Source: Blautia sp.
Lineage (GTDB): Bacteria; Bacillota; Clostridia; Lachnospirales; Lachnospiraceae
Assembly (NCBI GenBank): GCA_021772055.1
Contig: JAETNR010000025.1
Location: 1 to 58,930, forward strand
Direction of reading: 5' to 3'
DNA: 58,930 nt
Positions 1-7,653 of this stretch are shown in pieces (position 1 is the stretch's first letter; every line of letters starts with the position of its first letter). The notes beneath the pieces are model-generated. The model did not search any database and was not told where the DNA came from. It saw only the letters and a list, made by a program, of their open reading frames with translations. Made by a program: the position numbers and the translations under genes.

Positions 1-18
1 ACTCCGTTCCCAGTAACG

Positions 19-99
19 AGCCAAAATTCATTCCAGATTGCCTTCGGCAATGGAATTTTGGCTTGTATGTCTCGGGATTTTGGCATATTCATGCCAAAA
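19..99. repeat. Two adjacent inverted repeats (hairpin-forming sequence)
   Basis: Two palindromes lie side by side. AGCCAAAATT (19-28) pairs with AATTTTGGCT (54-63), with an inner TTGCC/GGCAA stem (38-42 and 46-50) closed by TTC. TTTTGGCAT (78-86) pairs perfectly with ATGCCAAAA (91-99) around ATTC. Neither is followed by a T run on the plus strand, so a classical terminator is not supported. They may be a REP-like intergenic repeat or the 3' region of a gene lying to the left of the window. Confidence 0.5.
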
Positions 100-189
100 C
101 ACCTCGCGGGATAGTGCCATATGAAAAGTAATGGTGTGATTACATATCACTATGAATCACAGAGTTCTATAGCAATTATACTGAAAAAA

Positions 190-198
190 TGATATAAT
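190..198 (+). promoter_or_regulatory. Candidate extended -10 promoter for the GDPD gene
   Basis: TGA followed by TATAAT (193-198) forms an extended -10 element. The matching -35 (TAGCAA near 170) is weak. Transcription would start near 205 and run through the GTTACATTTC repeat into the gene at 277. Confidence 0.45.
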
Positions 199-224
199 TT
201 CAATGATAGATTTCAAGGTGTGAT

Positions 225-250
225 GTTACATTTCGCGGGGCGGGGAAGGG
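225..250 (+). repeat. Solo copy of the GTTACATTTC-CGGGG dispersed repeat
   Basis: GTTACATTTCGCGGGGCGGG and the following GAAGGG match the outer 26 bases of the palindromic element at 29077-29357 with two differences. No inverted partner is seen nearby, so this is a solo end or decayed copy. It lies in the 5' leader of the GDPD gene, and the G-rich stretch just after it carries that gene's ribosome binding site. Confidence 0.55.
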
Positions 251-276
251 CAGCTTCCGTCTGAGGGAGGTAAGGT

Positions 277-1512
277 ATGGAAAAGAAGAAGTTATTCAGA
301 GCGATTTTGCTGATTATTTGTCTTTTAACTGTCATGCTTGGGACAAGTCTGACGGTAAATGCGGCAGATGATAAGCTGAATAAAACATCGCTCAGCCTGA
401 ATGTGAGGAGTACATACACTTTAAGTGTAAACACAAAAAATAAAATAACATGGAAGTCCGGTAACTCATCAATTGTATCTGTTTCTCCTGGCGGAAAAGT
501 TACTGCTAAAAAGCCCGGAACCGCATATGTGACAGCAAGGATCGGCAGCAAAACACAAAAATGCAAAGTAGTTGTTTTTTCAGCCAAAATAAATGCTGCT
601 TCGAAATCCGTTGAAGTAAACAAAAGCTTTCAACTGAAAGTAAGCGGCGGGGCCGTTTCCAGGTGGAAAAGCTCGGATAGCCGTATCGCTTCTGTGACGT
701 CATCCGGAAAAGTTACCGGCAGGAAGACAGGTACGTGTATAATATATGCTTATATTGGGAATTCCAGATTGTCCTGCAAAGCTACTGTGACTAAGAAAAG
801 CGGAACAAAAGTCCCGGCAGGCGGCACAAAGACTGCTGTTCTCATTGCACATCGGGGTGCCGGGAATCGGGAACCGGAGAATACGATTCCGTCTTTTCAA
901 TTAGCAGCCCGGGAAGGGTACAGAGCAATTGAATGCGATGTAAGAGAAACAAAAGACGGAGCCCTGGTGATTTCCCATGATGCCTCTCTGTTGCGCATGT
1001 GCGGCGTGGATCGTCAGATTTCCGATCTGACCCTGAAACAGATCCGGAGGTACAGGATTATCAGCGGGAATGGTGCGGAAAAATATCAGAATCTTAAGAT
1101 TCCTACGCTGGAAGAGTATCTGAAGGTATGTAATCAGTATAAATGTACTCCGGTGATAGAGGTAAAGACCCCTATGTCTGAAAAAGGAATCAAAAAACTT
1201 TATAATACGATATCCGGTTCTGTGAAACCTCCGGTTGTTATTTCTTTTTCGACAAAGATACTTGTAAGCCTGCGAAAATATGATTCGCATTTATCTCTTC
1301 AAAAAGTGTCCAAGACCTGGAGCCAATCTCTGCTTGATACCTGTAAAAGATATAGATTTGATTTGTCCCTTGGGGATACTGCTTTTTCTGTACAGAACGC
1401 AAAAAAAGTACATCAGGCAGGACTGAAAGCCGGCGTTTGGCTTGCAGAAAATAAGTCTCAGATTCTGAAGTTCAGGAGCATGGGTGCAGACTATATTACG
1501 GTAAATATTTAA
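277..1512 (+). CDS. Secreted glycerophosphodiester phosphodiesterase with two Ig-like (BIG2) domains
   Basis: The 411-residue protein begins with a signal peptide (basic KKK, then a hydrophobic run, with a likely cut near residue 30 after VNAA). Two bacterial Ig-like BIG2 repeats follow at about 34-100 and 103-172, each with the typical SxxxxxVsxxGkVtakkxGta pattern. The GDPD catalytic domain runs from about 187 to the end. Its HRGA motif is at 192-195, the ECD metal and acid residues are E219 and D221, and the SHD motif supplies H234. GDPD enzymes hydrolyse glycerophosphodiesters to glycerol-3-phosphate, so an exported form could act on phospholipid head groups or teichoic acid. GGGAGG at 265-270 sets the ATG at 277. 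The C-terminal domain is slightly short for the family, and no cell-wall anchor motif is present. Confidence 0.88.
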   Translation: MEKKKLFRAILLIICLLTVMLGTSLTVNAADDKLNKTSLSLNVRSTYTLSVNTKNKITWKSGNSSIVSVSPGGKVTAKKPGTAYVTARIGSKTQKCKVVVFSAKINAASKSVEVNKSFQLKVSGGAVSRWKSSDSRIASVTSSGKVTGRKTGTCIIYAYIGNSRLSCKATVTKKSGTKVPAGGTKTAVLIAHRGAGNREPENTIPSFQLAAREGYRAIECDVRETKDGALVISHDASLLRMCGVDRQISDLTLKQIRRYRIISGNGAEKYQNLKIPTLEEYLKVCNQYKCTPVIEVKTPMSEKGIKKLYNTISGSVKPPVVISFSTKILVSLRKYDSHLSLQKVSKTWSQSLLDTCKRYRFDLSLGDTAFSVQNAKKVHQAGLKAGVWLAENKSQILKFRSMGADYITVNI

Positions 1513-1583
1513 ATAAAATATTGTCTCATTTGCGGTAGCTTTGTGCAATTGCGCAGACTGCTGCAAAGAAGGGAAGGCGGAAA

Positions 1584-2282
1584 ATGGCACTTTGGGCAAT
1601 CGGGGACTTTCATCTGGATTTCTCCACGGATAAACCGATGGAGGTGTTTGATCCGGTCTGGAAGAACCATGAAAAGAAAATAGAGAAACATTTCCGGAAG
1701 CGGGTAAAAACTTCAGATACGGTGGTCATCACAGGAGATCACAGCTGGGGACGGAACCTGGAGGAGTGTGCAAAAGATTTTGAATTTATAGAAGCACTTC
1801 CCGGGAGAAAGATTCTCCTCAGGGGAAACCATGATATGTTCTGGGATGCAAAGAAAACAGCCAGGCTGAATGAGTATTTTCAGGGAAGGCTGGAATTTTT
1901 GCAGAACAATTATTTTGTATATGAAGATTATGCCCTGGTCGGTACAAAAGGGTACTGCTATGAAGGAAAAGATTCCATAGAGCATTTTCTGAAAATAAGA
2001 GACCGCGAAGTGGAACGCCTGCGGATATCTTTTGAGGCAGCAAAGGCGGATGGTTATCAGAAGTTTATTATGTTTCTGCACTATCCGCCCACTTCCATCG
2101 GAGAGCAAAGCAGTCCCTTTACGGAAATGGCAGAGGAGTATGGAGCTTCGAAAGTAATCTATTCTCACTGTCATGGAAAGGCGAGGTTTGATGACAGCTT
2201 TAAAGGATATGTGAATGGCATTAAATATAAACTGGTTTCCGGTGATTATCTGAAATTTAAACCGGAACTGATTCTGGAATAA
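1584..2282 (+). CDS. Calcineurin-like metallophosphoesterase
   Basis: This 232-residue cytoplasmic protein carries the metallophosphoesterase motifs in order: DFH near residue 8 (DxH), GDHSW, GNHD, a histidine in FLHYPP, and HCHG near the end (HxH). Two metal ions would be bound. The substrate cannot be told from sequence; relatives of this size act as general phosphoesterases of unknown target. It follows the GDPD gene by 71 bp on the same strand and could be co-transcribed, giving two phosphoester hydrolases in a row. A GGGAAGG-type Shine-Dalgarno precedes the ATG. Confidence 0.85.
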   Translation: MALWAIGDFHLDFSTDKPMEVFDPVWKNHEKKIEKHFRKRVKTSDTVVITGDHSWGRNLEECAKDFEFIEALPGRKILLRGNHDMFWDAKKTARLNEYFQGRLEFLQNNYFVYEDYALVGTKGYCYEGKDSIEHFLKIRDREVERLRISFEAAKADGYQKFIMFLHYPPTSIGEQSSPFTEMAEEYGASKVIYSHCHGKARFDDSFKGYVNGIKYKLVSGDYLKFKPELILE

Positions 2283-2406
2283 AGCTGAATAGCGGAGAGA
2301 AAAATTTCTGCCCTTTTTGATGATCGGATATTGACAAAAAACAATCTGATGAGCAGTACAGGGCGACAGTATCCCTTCCAGTGAAATCCTTCAGAAAGAA
2401 CGCATC

Positions 2407-2502
2407 ATGAGATATTATGTAGCCATAAACCAAAAGTACGGGATATGTACTGAAGAAGGGCTTAAGACCTACATTCATGACATGCTGGAAAAAGCATCAT
2501 AA
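2407..2502 (+). other. Short orphan reading frame, possible gene remnant
   Basis: A 31-codon frame (starting MRYYVAINQ, ending MLEKAS) lies in the gap after the phosphoesterase. The same frame is open upstream to about 2345, without a start codon and without a clear ribosome binding site. It resembles the tail of a larger protein, but I do not recognise the family. It may be a decayed 3' fragment or chance. Nothing else is seen between 2283 and 2547. Confidence 0.2.
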
Positions 2503-2547
2503 TATAACAGGGTGATGCCTGCAGCTGCTGCAAAACAGAAGTAAACC

Positions 2548-2874
2548 CTAAAATACAAACTGTACCAATACCATATAACAGATCGTGCCGCCTGCAATGG
2601 ACAAAAGCATTTGCCGTTTCCAGAGGTGCAGTGCCACAACAACAGCGATTGCAATGAACTCCGGCAGACCGTGGCTGCCGCCTATAATACTGACATTTTT
2701 TAAACAGTAAACCACTAACATCCCAAATATTGCAGATGGGAGAGCCTTTCCTAAATATTGAATATATTTCGGCGTTGGCTTTTGAGAAGAAAATATGAGA
2801 AACGGCAAAAAACGGGTAGCCATTGTGCCCAAAACGCATATGCCGATGGTAATTATTTGTTGTGTCAGAGTCAT
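2548..2874 (-). CDS. azlD: AzlD family branched-chain amino acid transport protein
   Basis: The 108-residue protein has three to four hydrophobic segments and the AzlD-type opening (short helix, [10 protein letters not shown], then [15 protein letters not shown]). AzlD is the small subunit that works with AzlC in exporting branched-chain amino acids or analogues at the cytoplasmic membrane. Its start codon overlaps the azlC stop by 4 bp (ATGA), so the two are translationally coupled. The length is normal for the family. Confidence 0.88.
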   Translation of the reverse strand: MTLTQQIITIGICVLGTMATRFLPFLIFSSQKPTPKYIQYLGKALPSAIFGMLVVYCLKNVSIIGGSHGLPEFIAIAVVVALHLWKRQMLLSIAGGTICYMVLVQFVF

Positions 2875-3593
2875 GCAAGACCACCTGCTTTCTCAATAGG
2901 TTTGCGGAAAATCGTAAGGAAACAGAGAATACATACCATTGTAGGAACCATGAAAGAATCCGCATCAAAAATCAGCAGACAAGCTGCGGAGGCGAGAAGT
3001 CCGATCAGGGCGGTATAGTGTTTTTTCTCTTTCAGCCATTGCTCCAAAAAGATAACTACGAACATAGCTGTCAAAACAAAGTCCAGTCCTTCCGTGTTAA
3101 AGGTAATAAGGCTGCCTAAAAGCCCGCCGATGGCTGCGCCAGAAAACCAGTAAAAGTGATCAAACAGCGTTACGAAAAACATAAACCAGCCTTCATCAAT
3201 ATTTTGGGGGATTCTGGCTGAGTAATTGATGGAAAAGGTTTCGTCGCACATGCCAAAAATGAGATATACTTTTTTCCACCCCATTCCCTTAAATCTGTCC
3301 AGCATAGAAATTCCATAAAACAAATGCCTGGCCTGGATCATTAAGGTCATGATAAGGGTCTGAAGCGGTGCAAACGCAGAGAGCAGCATTTGTACTGCAA
3401 GAAATTCCAAAGAGCCGCCGAAAATTGTAAGGCTCATAAGCATGGGATACATGAAACTGAATCCGGACACGTTCATGTAGATACCGTATGTAAGCCCTAA
3501 AAACCAGAACCCTGCGAAAATAGGAATGGTATAAGGAAAAGCACAGCGTGCCGCCTGTACGATCATCTGCTTGGATGATATTTTTTCTTTCAT
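2871..3593 (-). CDS. azlC: AzlC family branched-chain amino acid permease
   Basis: The 240-residue integral membrane protein has about six to seven helices. It shows the AzlC hallmarks: an [19 protein letters not shown] opening, [24 protein letters not shown], and DETFSI. With AzlD it forms a branched-chain amino acid exporter; in Bacillus the homologues give 4-azaleucine resistance. The ATG at 3593 has an AGAGGTGA ribosome binding site. No Lrp-type regulator lies next to it, so control must come from elsewhere or from its leader, which contains a hairpin at 3613-3635. Confidence 0.9.
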   Translation of the reverse strand: MKEKISSKQMIVQAARCAFPYTIPIFAGFWFLGLTYGIYMNVSGFSFMYPMLMSLTIFGGSLEFLAVQMLLSAFAPLQTLIMTLMIQARHLFYGISMLDRFKGMGWKKVYLIFGMCDETFSINYSARIPQNIDEGWFMFFVTLFDHFYWFSGAAIGGLLGSLITFNTEGLDFVLTAMFVVIFLEQWLKEKKHYTALIGLLASAACLLIFDADSFMVPTMVCILCFLTIFRKPIEKAGGLA

Positions 3594-3612
3594 AAAATCA
3601 CCTCTGTTTATT

Positions 3613-3679
3613 GCAGGCAGTAGACACTGCCCTGCTGATGTACAAACTTAACATTACCATTAATTGTGCATATATTCAA
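3613..3679 (-). promoter_or_regulatory. Candidate azlCD promoter and leader hairpin
   Basis: On the minus strand TTGAAT (complement of 3674-3679) and TAATGT (3651-3656) are separated by 17 bp. Between this and the azlC ribosome binding site, GCAGGCAGT (3613-3621) can pair with ACTGCCCTGC (3626-3635) with one bulge. The -10 match is moderate. Confidence 0.4.
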
Positions 3680-3690
3680 GCGTAAAATTG

Positions 3691-3705
3691 GTTACATTTC
3701 ACGGG
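3691..3705 (+). repeat. Solo copy of the GTTACATTTC-CGGG dispersed repeat
   Basis: GTTACATTTCACGGG is identical over 15 bases to the outer end of the 281-bp palindrome at 29077-29357. G-rich but diverged sequence follows. No inverted partner is present. It lies between the divergent azlC and MATE promoters. Confidence 0.5.
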
Positions 3706-3755
3706 AGGTGAGGGAGGAAAGGGCATGCATGCAAAAATCCAGCCAAAAGATTTTC

Positions 3756-3785
3756 TTGACTTTTGGGAGATGATTTTGCTATAAT
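3756..3785 (+). promoter_or_regulatory. Promoter of the MATE gene leader
   Basis: TTGACT (3756-3761) and a perfect TATAAT (3780-3785) are spaced by 18 bp. The start would be near 3792, giving an approximately 158-nt leader before the ATG at 3950. Confidence 0.75.
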
Positions 3786-3810
3786 CACAAAGGTCAAAAA
3801 AATAATACAG

Positions 3811-3925
3811 TCATTCAACGACACATGTAGTGCTTTGCACGTAAATCTGATTACGGTACAGAAATCTACTGCATGTGGAGGTGTTTGGTTTACGCGGCAC
3901 ATGCGGAAGCATGTGTCTTTTTTTG
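3811..3925 (+). promoter_or_regulatory. Riboswitch-like leader with terminator (guanidine-IV/mepA-type candidate)
   Basis: The leader can form a 10-bp stem, CACATGTAGT (3822-3831) with ACTGCATGTG (3868-3877), that encloses a smaller hairpin CGTAA/TTACG (3840-3844 and 3851-3855). Downstream, GCACATGC (3897-3904) and GCATGTGT (3909-3916) form an intrinsic terminator followed by CTTTTTTT. The 3' strand of the first stem (GCATGTG, 3871-3877) is also complementary to the 5' arm of the terminator (CACATGC), so the two structures exclude each other. The guanidine-IV (mepA motif) riboswitch class is known in Clostridia upstream of MepA-type MATE genes, exactly this context. I could not check the class consensus, so the ligand is inference. 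Confidence 0.6.
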
Positions 3926-3949
3926 TCTGTAAAAACAGGAGGTTCATGT

Positions 3950-5767
3950 ATGGAACAAAACAATTATTTGGGTACGGAGAAAGTGGGGGTATTGCTGAGG
4001 AAATTTGCAGTACCATGCATTTTTTCCCTGATCATTTCCTGTCTGTACAACATTGTTGACCAGATTTTTGTAGGAAATGGTGTGGGGTACCTGGGAAATG
4101 CCGCAACAGGAGTAATTTTTCCTATCACGGTCATTGGCTGGGGTGTATCATTGCTTTTCGGGGATGGTGCGGCTGCAGATCTGAGTGTTTCCCTGGGAAA
4201 AAATGAAACACAGGACATACCTTCCAGCGTGGGAAACAGTATGCTCTGTTCTTTCCTTGGCGGGGTGATCATCATAGCTGTCAGCTATCTCTTGGGAGAT
4301 AATTTACTGCGTTTGATCGGTGCAACGGACGCAAACCTTTCCTTGGCGCATGACTATGGATTCATTATTTATTTTATGATGCCTTTGGCTTTGGTACAAA
4401 ATACACTTGCATCTATCATACGTGCAGACGGAAGCCCCCGTTATGCCATGTGTGCCATGTTGGTGGGGGCAGTGCTCAATATTATAGGCGACCCTGTGGC
4501 TATTTTTGTATTGGGTCTGGGAATTAAAGGTGCAGCATATGCAACTATATTAGGGCAGTTTGTAAGCTTTCTTATTTGTGTTCTGTATCTGACAAGAAGT
4601 AAGACGTTTCAGATATCTCTGAAAAGCTTTATCCCAAGAGCAAATATCCTGAAACGTGTGATAGCTTTGGGTACTTCCAGCTTCCTGACACAGTTGTCTA
4701 TTGTGGTGATTACTGTTGTAAACAATGTACTTCTGGTAAAGTACGGGGCTACTTCTATTTATGGAGCGGATATTCCTTTGGCTGCGTTTGTTGTAATCAT
4801 GAAGCTGTTTCAGATTGTCTTAAATATTGCAATCGGTATTGCTGCCGGGGCGCAGCCGATTGTAGGCTATAACTATGGCGCCAGGAATTATGACAGAGTG
4901 CAGCAGCTTTTAAAGCTTATTATCAAATGGACGGTAATCGTCTGCGCGGTATGTACGATTCTCTTTGAAGCATTTCCGCTTCTGTTTATTCGGATGTTCG
5001 GTGCAGACGGAGAATTATATACGAAATTTGCAGTTTTGTGCTTACGGATTTATCTTTCCCTGATCATTTTTACCTGTGTACAAAAAGTCTGCGCTATTTT
5101 CCTGCAATCCATAGGTCATGCGAAAGCCGCCGCACCGCTGTCTGTTTTGAGAGATGTGCTGCTGATTATCTTCTCTCTTGTGGTTCCGGTTTTCTGCGGT
5201 GTTACAGGTATTTTTGCTGCAGCTCCTATTGCTGATATTATTGCAATCATTATTACGGGTGCTGTGATGGTAAGGCTGTGGAAATCATTGGAACAGGATA
5301 AGAAGAAAACAAAGCCGGAAGTGAATGTCCAGGGAATTCAGGCTTCTTCTCCGGGTGTGATTATCACGATTGCCCGTGAACATGGAACAGCGGGAAAATA
5401 TATCGGACAGCTGGCTGCCAAAAAGCTGAATATCCCATGCTATTACAAAGAGATGACTGCAATCGCAGCGCAGGACAAGGTGATAAAAAAGATTGCGGAA
5501 GCAGGCTCATGTGTGATCGTAGGGCGTTCTGCAGATTATGTCCTGCGGCACAATAAGAATCTGGTGCGGGTTTTTATCTATGCGCCGAAAGAATACCGGG
5601 TCAGAAACGTAATGGAAATGTATGGCGATCCGCATCAATATGAACTTTGCATGGATAGTTTGAATGATTTAGTTTCCTGCTGGTTGATTTTATATACTAA
5701 AATATCGCAATGGTCGATTGAACTGTCTCCGTCATTCCTGTACAATAGGATCGTAAACATAGTTTGA
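3950..5767 (+). CDS. MepA-type MATE efflux transporter with decayed C-terminal kinase-like extension
   Basis: The chosen ATG at 3950 has AGGAGG at 3938-3943; an upstream in-frame ATG at 3875 would lie inside the leader structure. Residues 1 to about 455 are a twelve-helix MATE multidrug/cation antiporter of the MepA type (NIVDQIFVGNGVG, QPIVGYNYGARNY). From about residue 468 the protein continues with a Cytidylate_kin2-like domain (ITIAREHGTAGKYIG, then SCVIVGRSADYVL). The expected middle of that domain, between YYKEM and VIKKIAE, is missing. A second gap follows MEMYGD, and the tail after YELCMDS looks unrelated and out of frame. The transporter part appears intact; the kinase-like part is probably non-functional. 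Guanidine or cationic drug export is suggested by the leader only. Confidence 0.87.
   Translation: MEQNNYLGTEKVGVLLRKFAVPCIFSLIISCLYNIVDQIFVGNGVGYLGNAATGVIFPITVIGWGVSLLFGDGAAADLSVSLGKNETQDIPSSVGNSMLCSFLGGVIIIAVSYLLGDNLLRLIGATDANLSLAHDYGFIIYFMMPLALVQNTLASIIRADGSPRYAMCAMLVGAVLNIIGDPVAIFVLGLGIKGAAYATILGQFVSFLICVLYLTRSKTFQISLKSFIPRANILKRVIALGTSSFLTQLSIVVITVVNNVLLVKYGATSIYGADIPLAAFVVIMKLFQIVLNIAIGIAAGAQPIVGYNYGARNYDRVQQLLKLIIKWTVIVCAVCTILFEAFPLLFIRMFGADGELYTKFAVLCLRIYLSLIIFTCVQKVCAIFLQSIGHAKAAAPLSVLRDVLLIIFSLVVPVFCGVTGIFAAAPIADIIAIIITGAVMVRLWKSLEQDKKKTKPEVNVQGIQASSPGVIITIAREHGTAGKYIGQLAAKKLNIPCYYKEMTAIAAQDKVIKKIAEAGSCVIVGRSADYVLRHNKNLVRVFIYAPKEYRVRNVMEMYGDPHQYELCMDSLNDLVSCWLILYTKISQWSIELSPSFLYNRIVNIV
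5718..5746 (+). promoter_or_regulatory. Promoter for the XRE regulator/ABC operon
   Basis: TTGAAC (5718-5723) and TACAAT (5741-5746) are spaced by exactly 17 bp. They lie inside the last codons of the MATE reading frame, 44 bp before the next ATG. This suggests the frayed MATE tail has run into a pre-existing intergenic region. Confidence 0.65.
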
Positions 5768-5789
5768 GATTACCGGGAGAGCTAAAAGG

Positions 5790-6962
5790 ATGAATAAATT
5801 GAACTTACCGGAGAATATTATCCGGCTTCGGCATGAGAAAAAGCTGACACAGGAGGAACTGGCGGATTTTCTGGGCGTGACTAAGGCATCTGTTTCGAAA
5901 TGGGAGAAAGGAATCAGTACCCCGGATATTTTGCTCCTGCCCCAGTTAGCCGCATATTTTGATGTAACAGTCGATGAACTGATTGGATATGAAGCCCAAC
6001 TTTCCGGTGAGCAGATCCGGCACCAGTATGCAGAGCTTTCCAAAGCTTTCGCAGTTCTTCCTTTTGGTGAGGCTTTGAAGAAAGTCAGAGTGTTTGCCCA
6101 CAAATATTATTCCTGCTATCCGTTTTTGCTCCAGCTTAGTATTCTGTATTTGAATCACTATATGCTGGCGGAAACGGAGGAGGAACAGAAACAGATCCTA
6201 AAGGAAGCCGTGGAATGGTGTGACAGGATTCTGGAAAATTGCAGTAATGTGGGGATCTGCAGCGATGCAGCAGTACTGAAGGCAGGACTGTATATTCAGC
6301 TTGGAAAGGCAGAAGAAGCTATTGAAATGTTGGAACCATCCGTGGATCCCAGTCGCCTTGCAGGGCAAGACGGATCTTTGCTGGTGCAGGCGTATCATAT
6401 GGCAGGAGAAACGGAAAAGGCAAGAAGCTTCGCGCAGGTCAAACAATACGTGGATTTGCTGAGTCTGACAGCAGATGCTATACGGGAGCTTTTTCTGAAT
6501 GAAAAGGATGGGGAGCACTGTGAGGAAACCATCCGGCGAATAACAGGAATCATGGAACTCTATCATTTGGAAACGCTTCATCCGAATGCTGCCGCCCAGT
6601 TCTATTTTCAGGCCGCTGTTTTTTATATGAAAAATGAGCGGGAAGAGGAAGGACTTCAGGCCCTCCAGCGTTTTGGGCAATGTGTGGATAGGCTTCTGAC
6701 CACAGGGCAGATGGGGCTGCTTCACGGAGATGCCTATTTTAACCGGCTGGATGAATGGCTTGACCGCTTGCCTCTGGGGAGCATGGCACCCCGGGACAAA
6801 AGCTTTATACGGCAGAGTATTAAGGAATCCCTAAGGCATCCTGCCTTTGACAGGATAAAGGAAAAAGAGGAATTTCAGAAGATTTTTTTGAGATTGACAG
6901 GGAGCACCGGGGAGAAAGGAGCGAATGATGTTAAAGATAGAACATTTGACCAAACATTATAA
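5790..6962 (+). CDS. XRE-family transcriptional regulator with TPR-like C-terminal domain
   Basis: The 390-residue protein starts with a Cro/CI-type helix-turn-helix at about 7-60 (LTQEELADFLGVTKASVSKWEKG, with the usual PDILLLPQLAAYFDVTVDELIG tail). A long, mostly helical region follows (about 75-350), rich in paired helices as in TPR sensor domains. Such regulators often sense a small molecule or peptide and control an adjacent ABC transporter. The next gene starts 38 bp inside this one, which supports a regulator-ABC operon. AAAGGAT precedes the ATG. The ligand is unknown. Confidence 0.85.
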   Translation: MNKLNLPENIIRLRHEKKLTQEELADFLGVTKASVSKWEKGISTPDILLLPQLAAYFDVTVDELIGYEAQLSGEQIRHQYAELSKAFAVLPFGEALKKVRVFAHKYYSCYPFLLQLSILYLNHYMLAETEEEQKQILKEAVEWCDRILENCSNVGICSDAAVLKAGLYIQLGKAEEAIEMLEPSVDPSRLAGQDGSLLVQAYHMAGETEKARSFAQVKQYVDLLSLTADAIRELFLNEKDGEHCEETIRRITGIMELYHLETLHPNAAAQFYFQAAVFYMKNEREEEGLQALQRFGQCVDRLLTTGQMGLLHGDAYFNRLDEWLDRLPLGSMAPRDKSFIRQSIKESLRHPAFDRIKEKEEFQKIFLRLTGSTGEKGANDVKDRTFDQTL

Positions 6963-7653
6963 AGGAAGCAGCAAAGGAGTTACAGACTTAAGCCTGCACA
7001 TTGCGCCCGGAGATATTTATGCCTTTATCGGGCATAACGGTGCGGGAAAGACCACTACGCTGAAATGTGTGGCAGGCATTCAGGACTTTGATGCAGGAAT
7101 GATTCTGATAGACGGGAAGGATATCCGCAAAGAGCCCCTTGCATGTAAGCGTCAGTTTGCCTATATTCCGGATAATCCGGATCTATATGAGTACCTCACG
7201 GGTATTCAGTATCTGAATTTTATTGCGGATATATTCGGCGTTGGAGAAAGGGAGCGGGAGAAGAGAATCCAAAAGTATGGAGATGCATTTGAAATCACCG
7301 CCTCCCTGGGGGATCTGATCTCCACCTATTCCCACGGTATGAAACAAAAGCTGGCATTGCTTTCCGCCCTGGTGCATAGGCCGAAACTTCTCATCCTGGA
7401 TGAACCTTTTGTGGGACTTGACCCCAAAGCGGCAGTAATCCTCAAAGACATTATGCGGGGAATCTGTGCGGAGGGCGGTGCGATTTTCTTTTCCACCCAT
7501 GTGCTGGATGTGGCGGAAAAGCTGTGCAACAAAGTGGCGATCATCAAGGACGGGATGCTGGTTGCCTCCGGCGATATGGAAAAAGTCGTGAAGCCGGGGC
7601 AGTCTCTGGAATCCATTTTTATGGAGGTGGTAGAAGATGCCGGCACAGATTAA
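6925..7653 (+). CDS. ABC transporter ATP-binding protein
   Basis: The 242-residue ATPase has a Walker A motif (GHNGAGKTT near residue 35), a Q-loop region, an ABC signature (YSHGMKQKL), Walker B (LLILDEPFVGLD) and the switch histidine (STHVLDVAEKL). It belongs to the ABC-2 exporter ATPase type. An alternative ATG three bases later (6928) has better spacing from AGGAG at 6917-6921. The gene overlaps both the regulator upstream and the permease downstream, so all three are translationally coupled. It would energise the membrane partner encoded next; the substrate is unknown. Confidence 0.92.
   Translation: MMLKIEHLTKHYKGSSKGVTDLSLHIAPGDIYAFIGHNGAGKTTTLKCVAGIQDFDAGMILIDGKDIRKEPLACKRQFAYIPDNPDLYEYLTGIQYLNFIADIFGVGEREREKRIQKYGDAFEITASLGDLISTYSHGMKQKLALLSALVHRPKLLILDEPFVGLDPKAAVILKDIMRGICAEGGAIFFSTHVLDVAEKLCNKVAIIKDGMLVASGDMEKVVKPGQSLESIFMEVVEDAGTD

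Noticed and set aside
3875..3949. Longer MATE start at 3875
   Set aside because: The extra 25 residues are encoded by the leader's terminator hairpin and lack family similarity, while AGGAGG fits the ATG at 3950.
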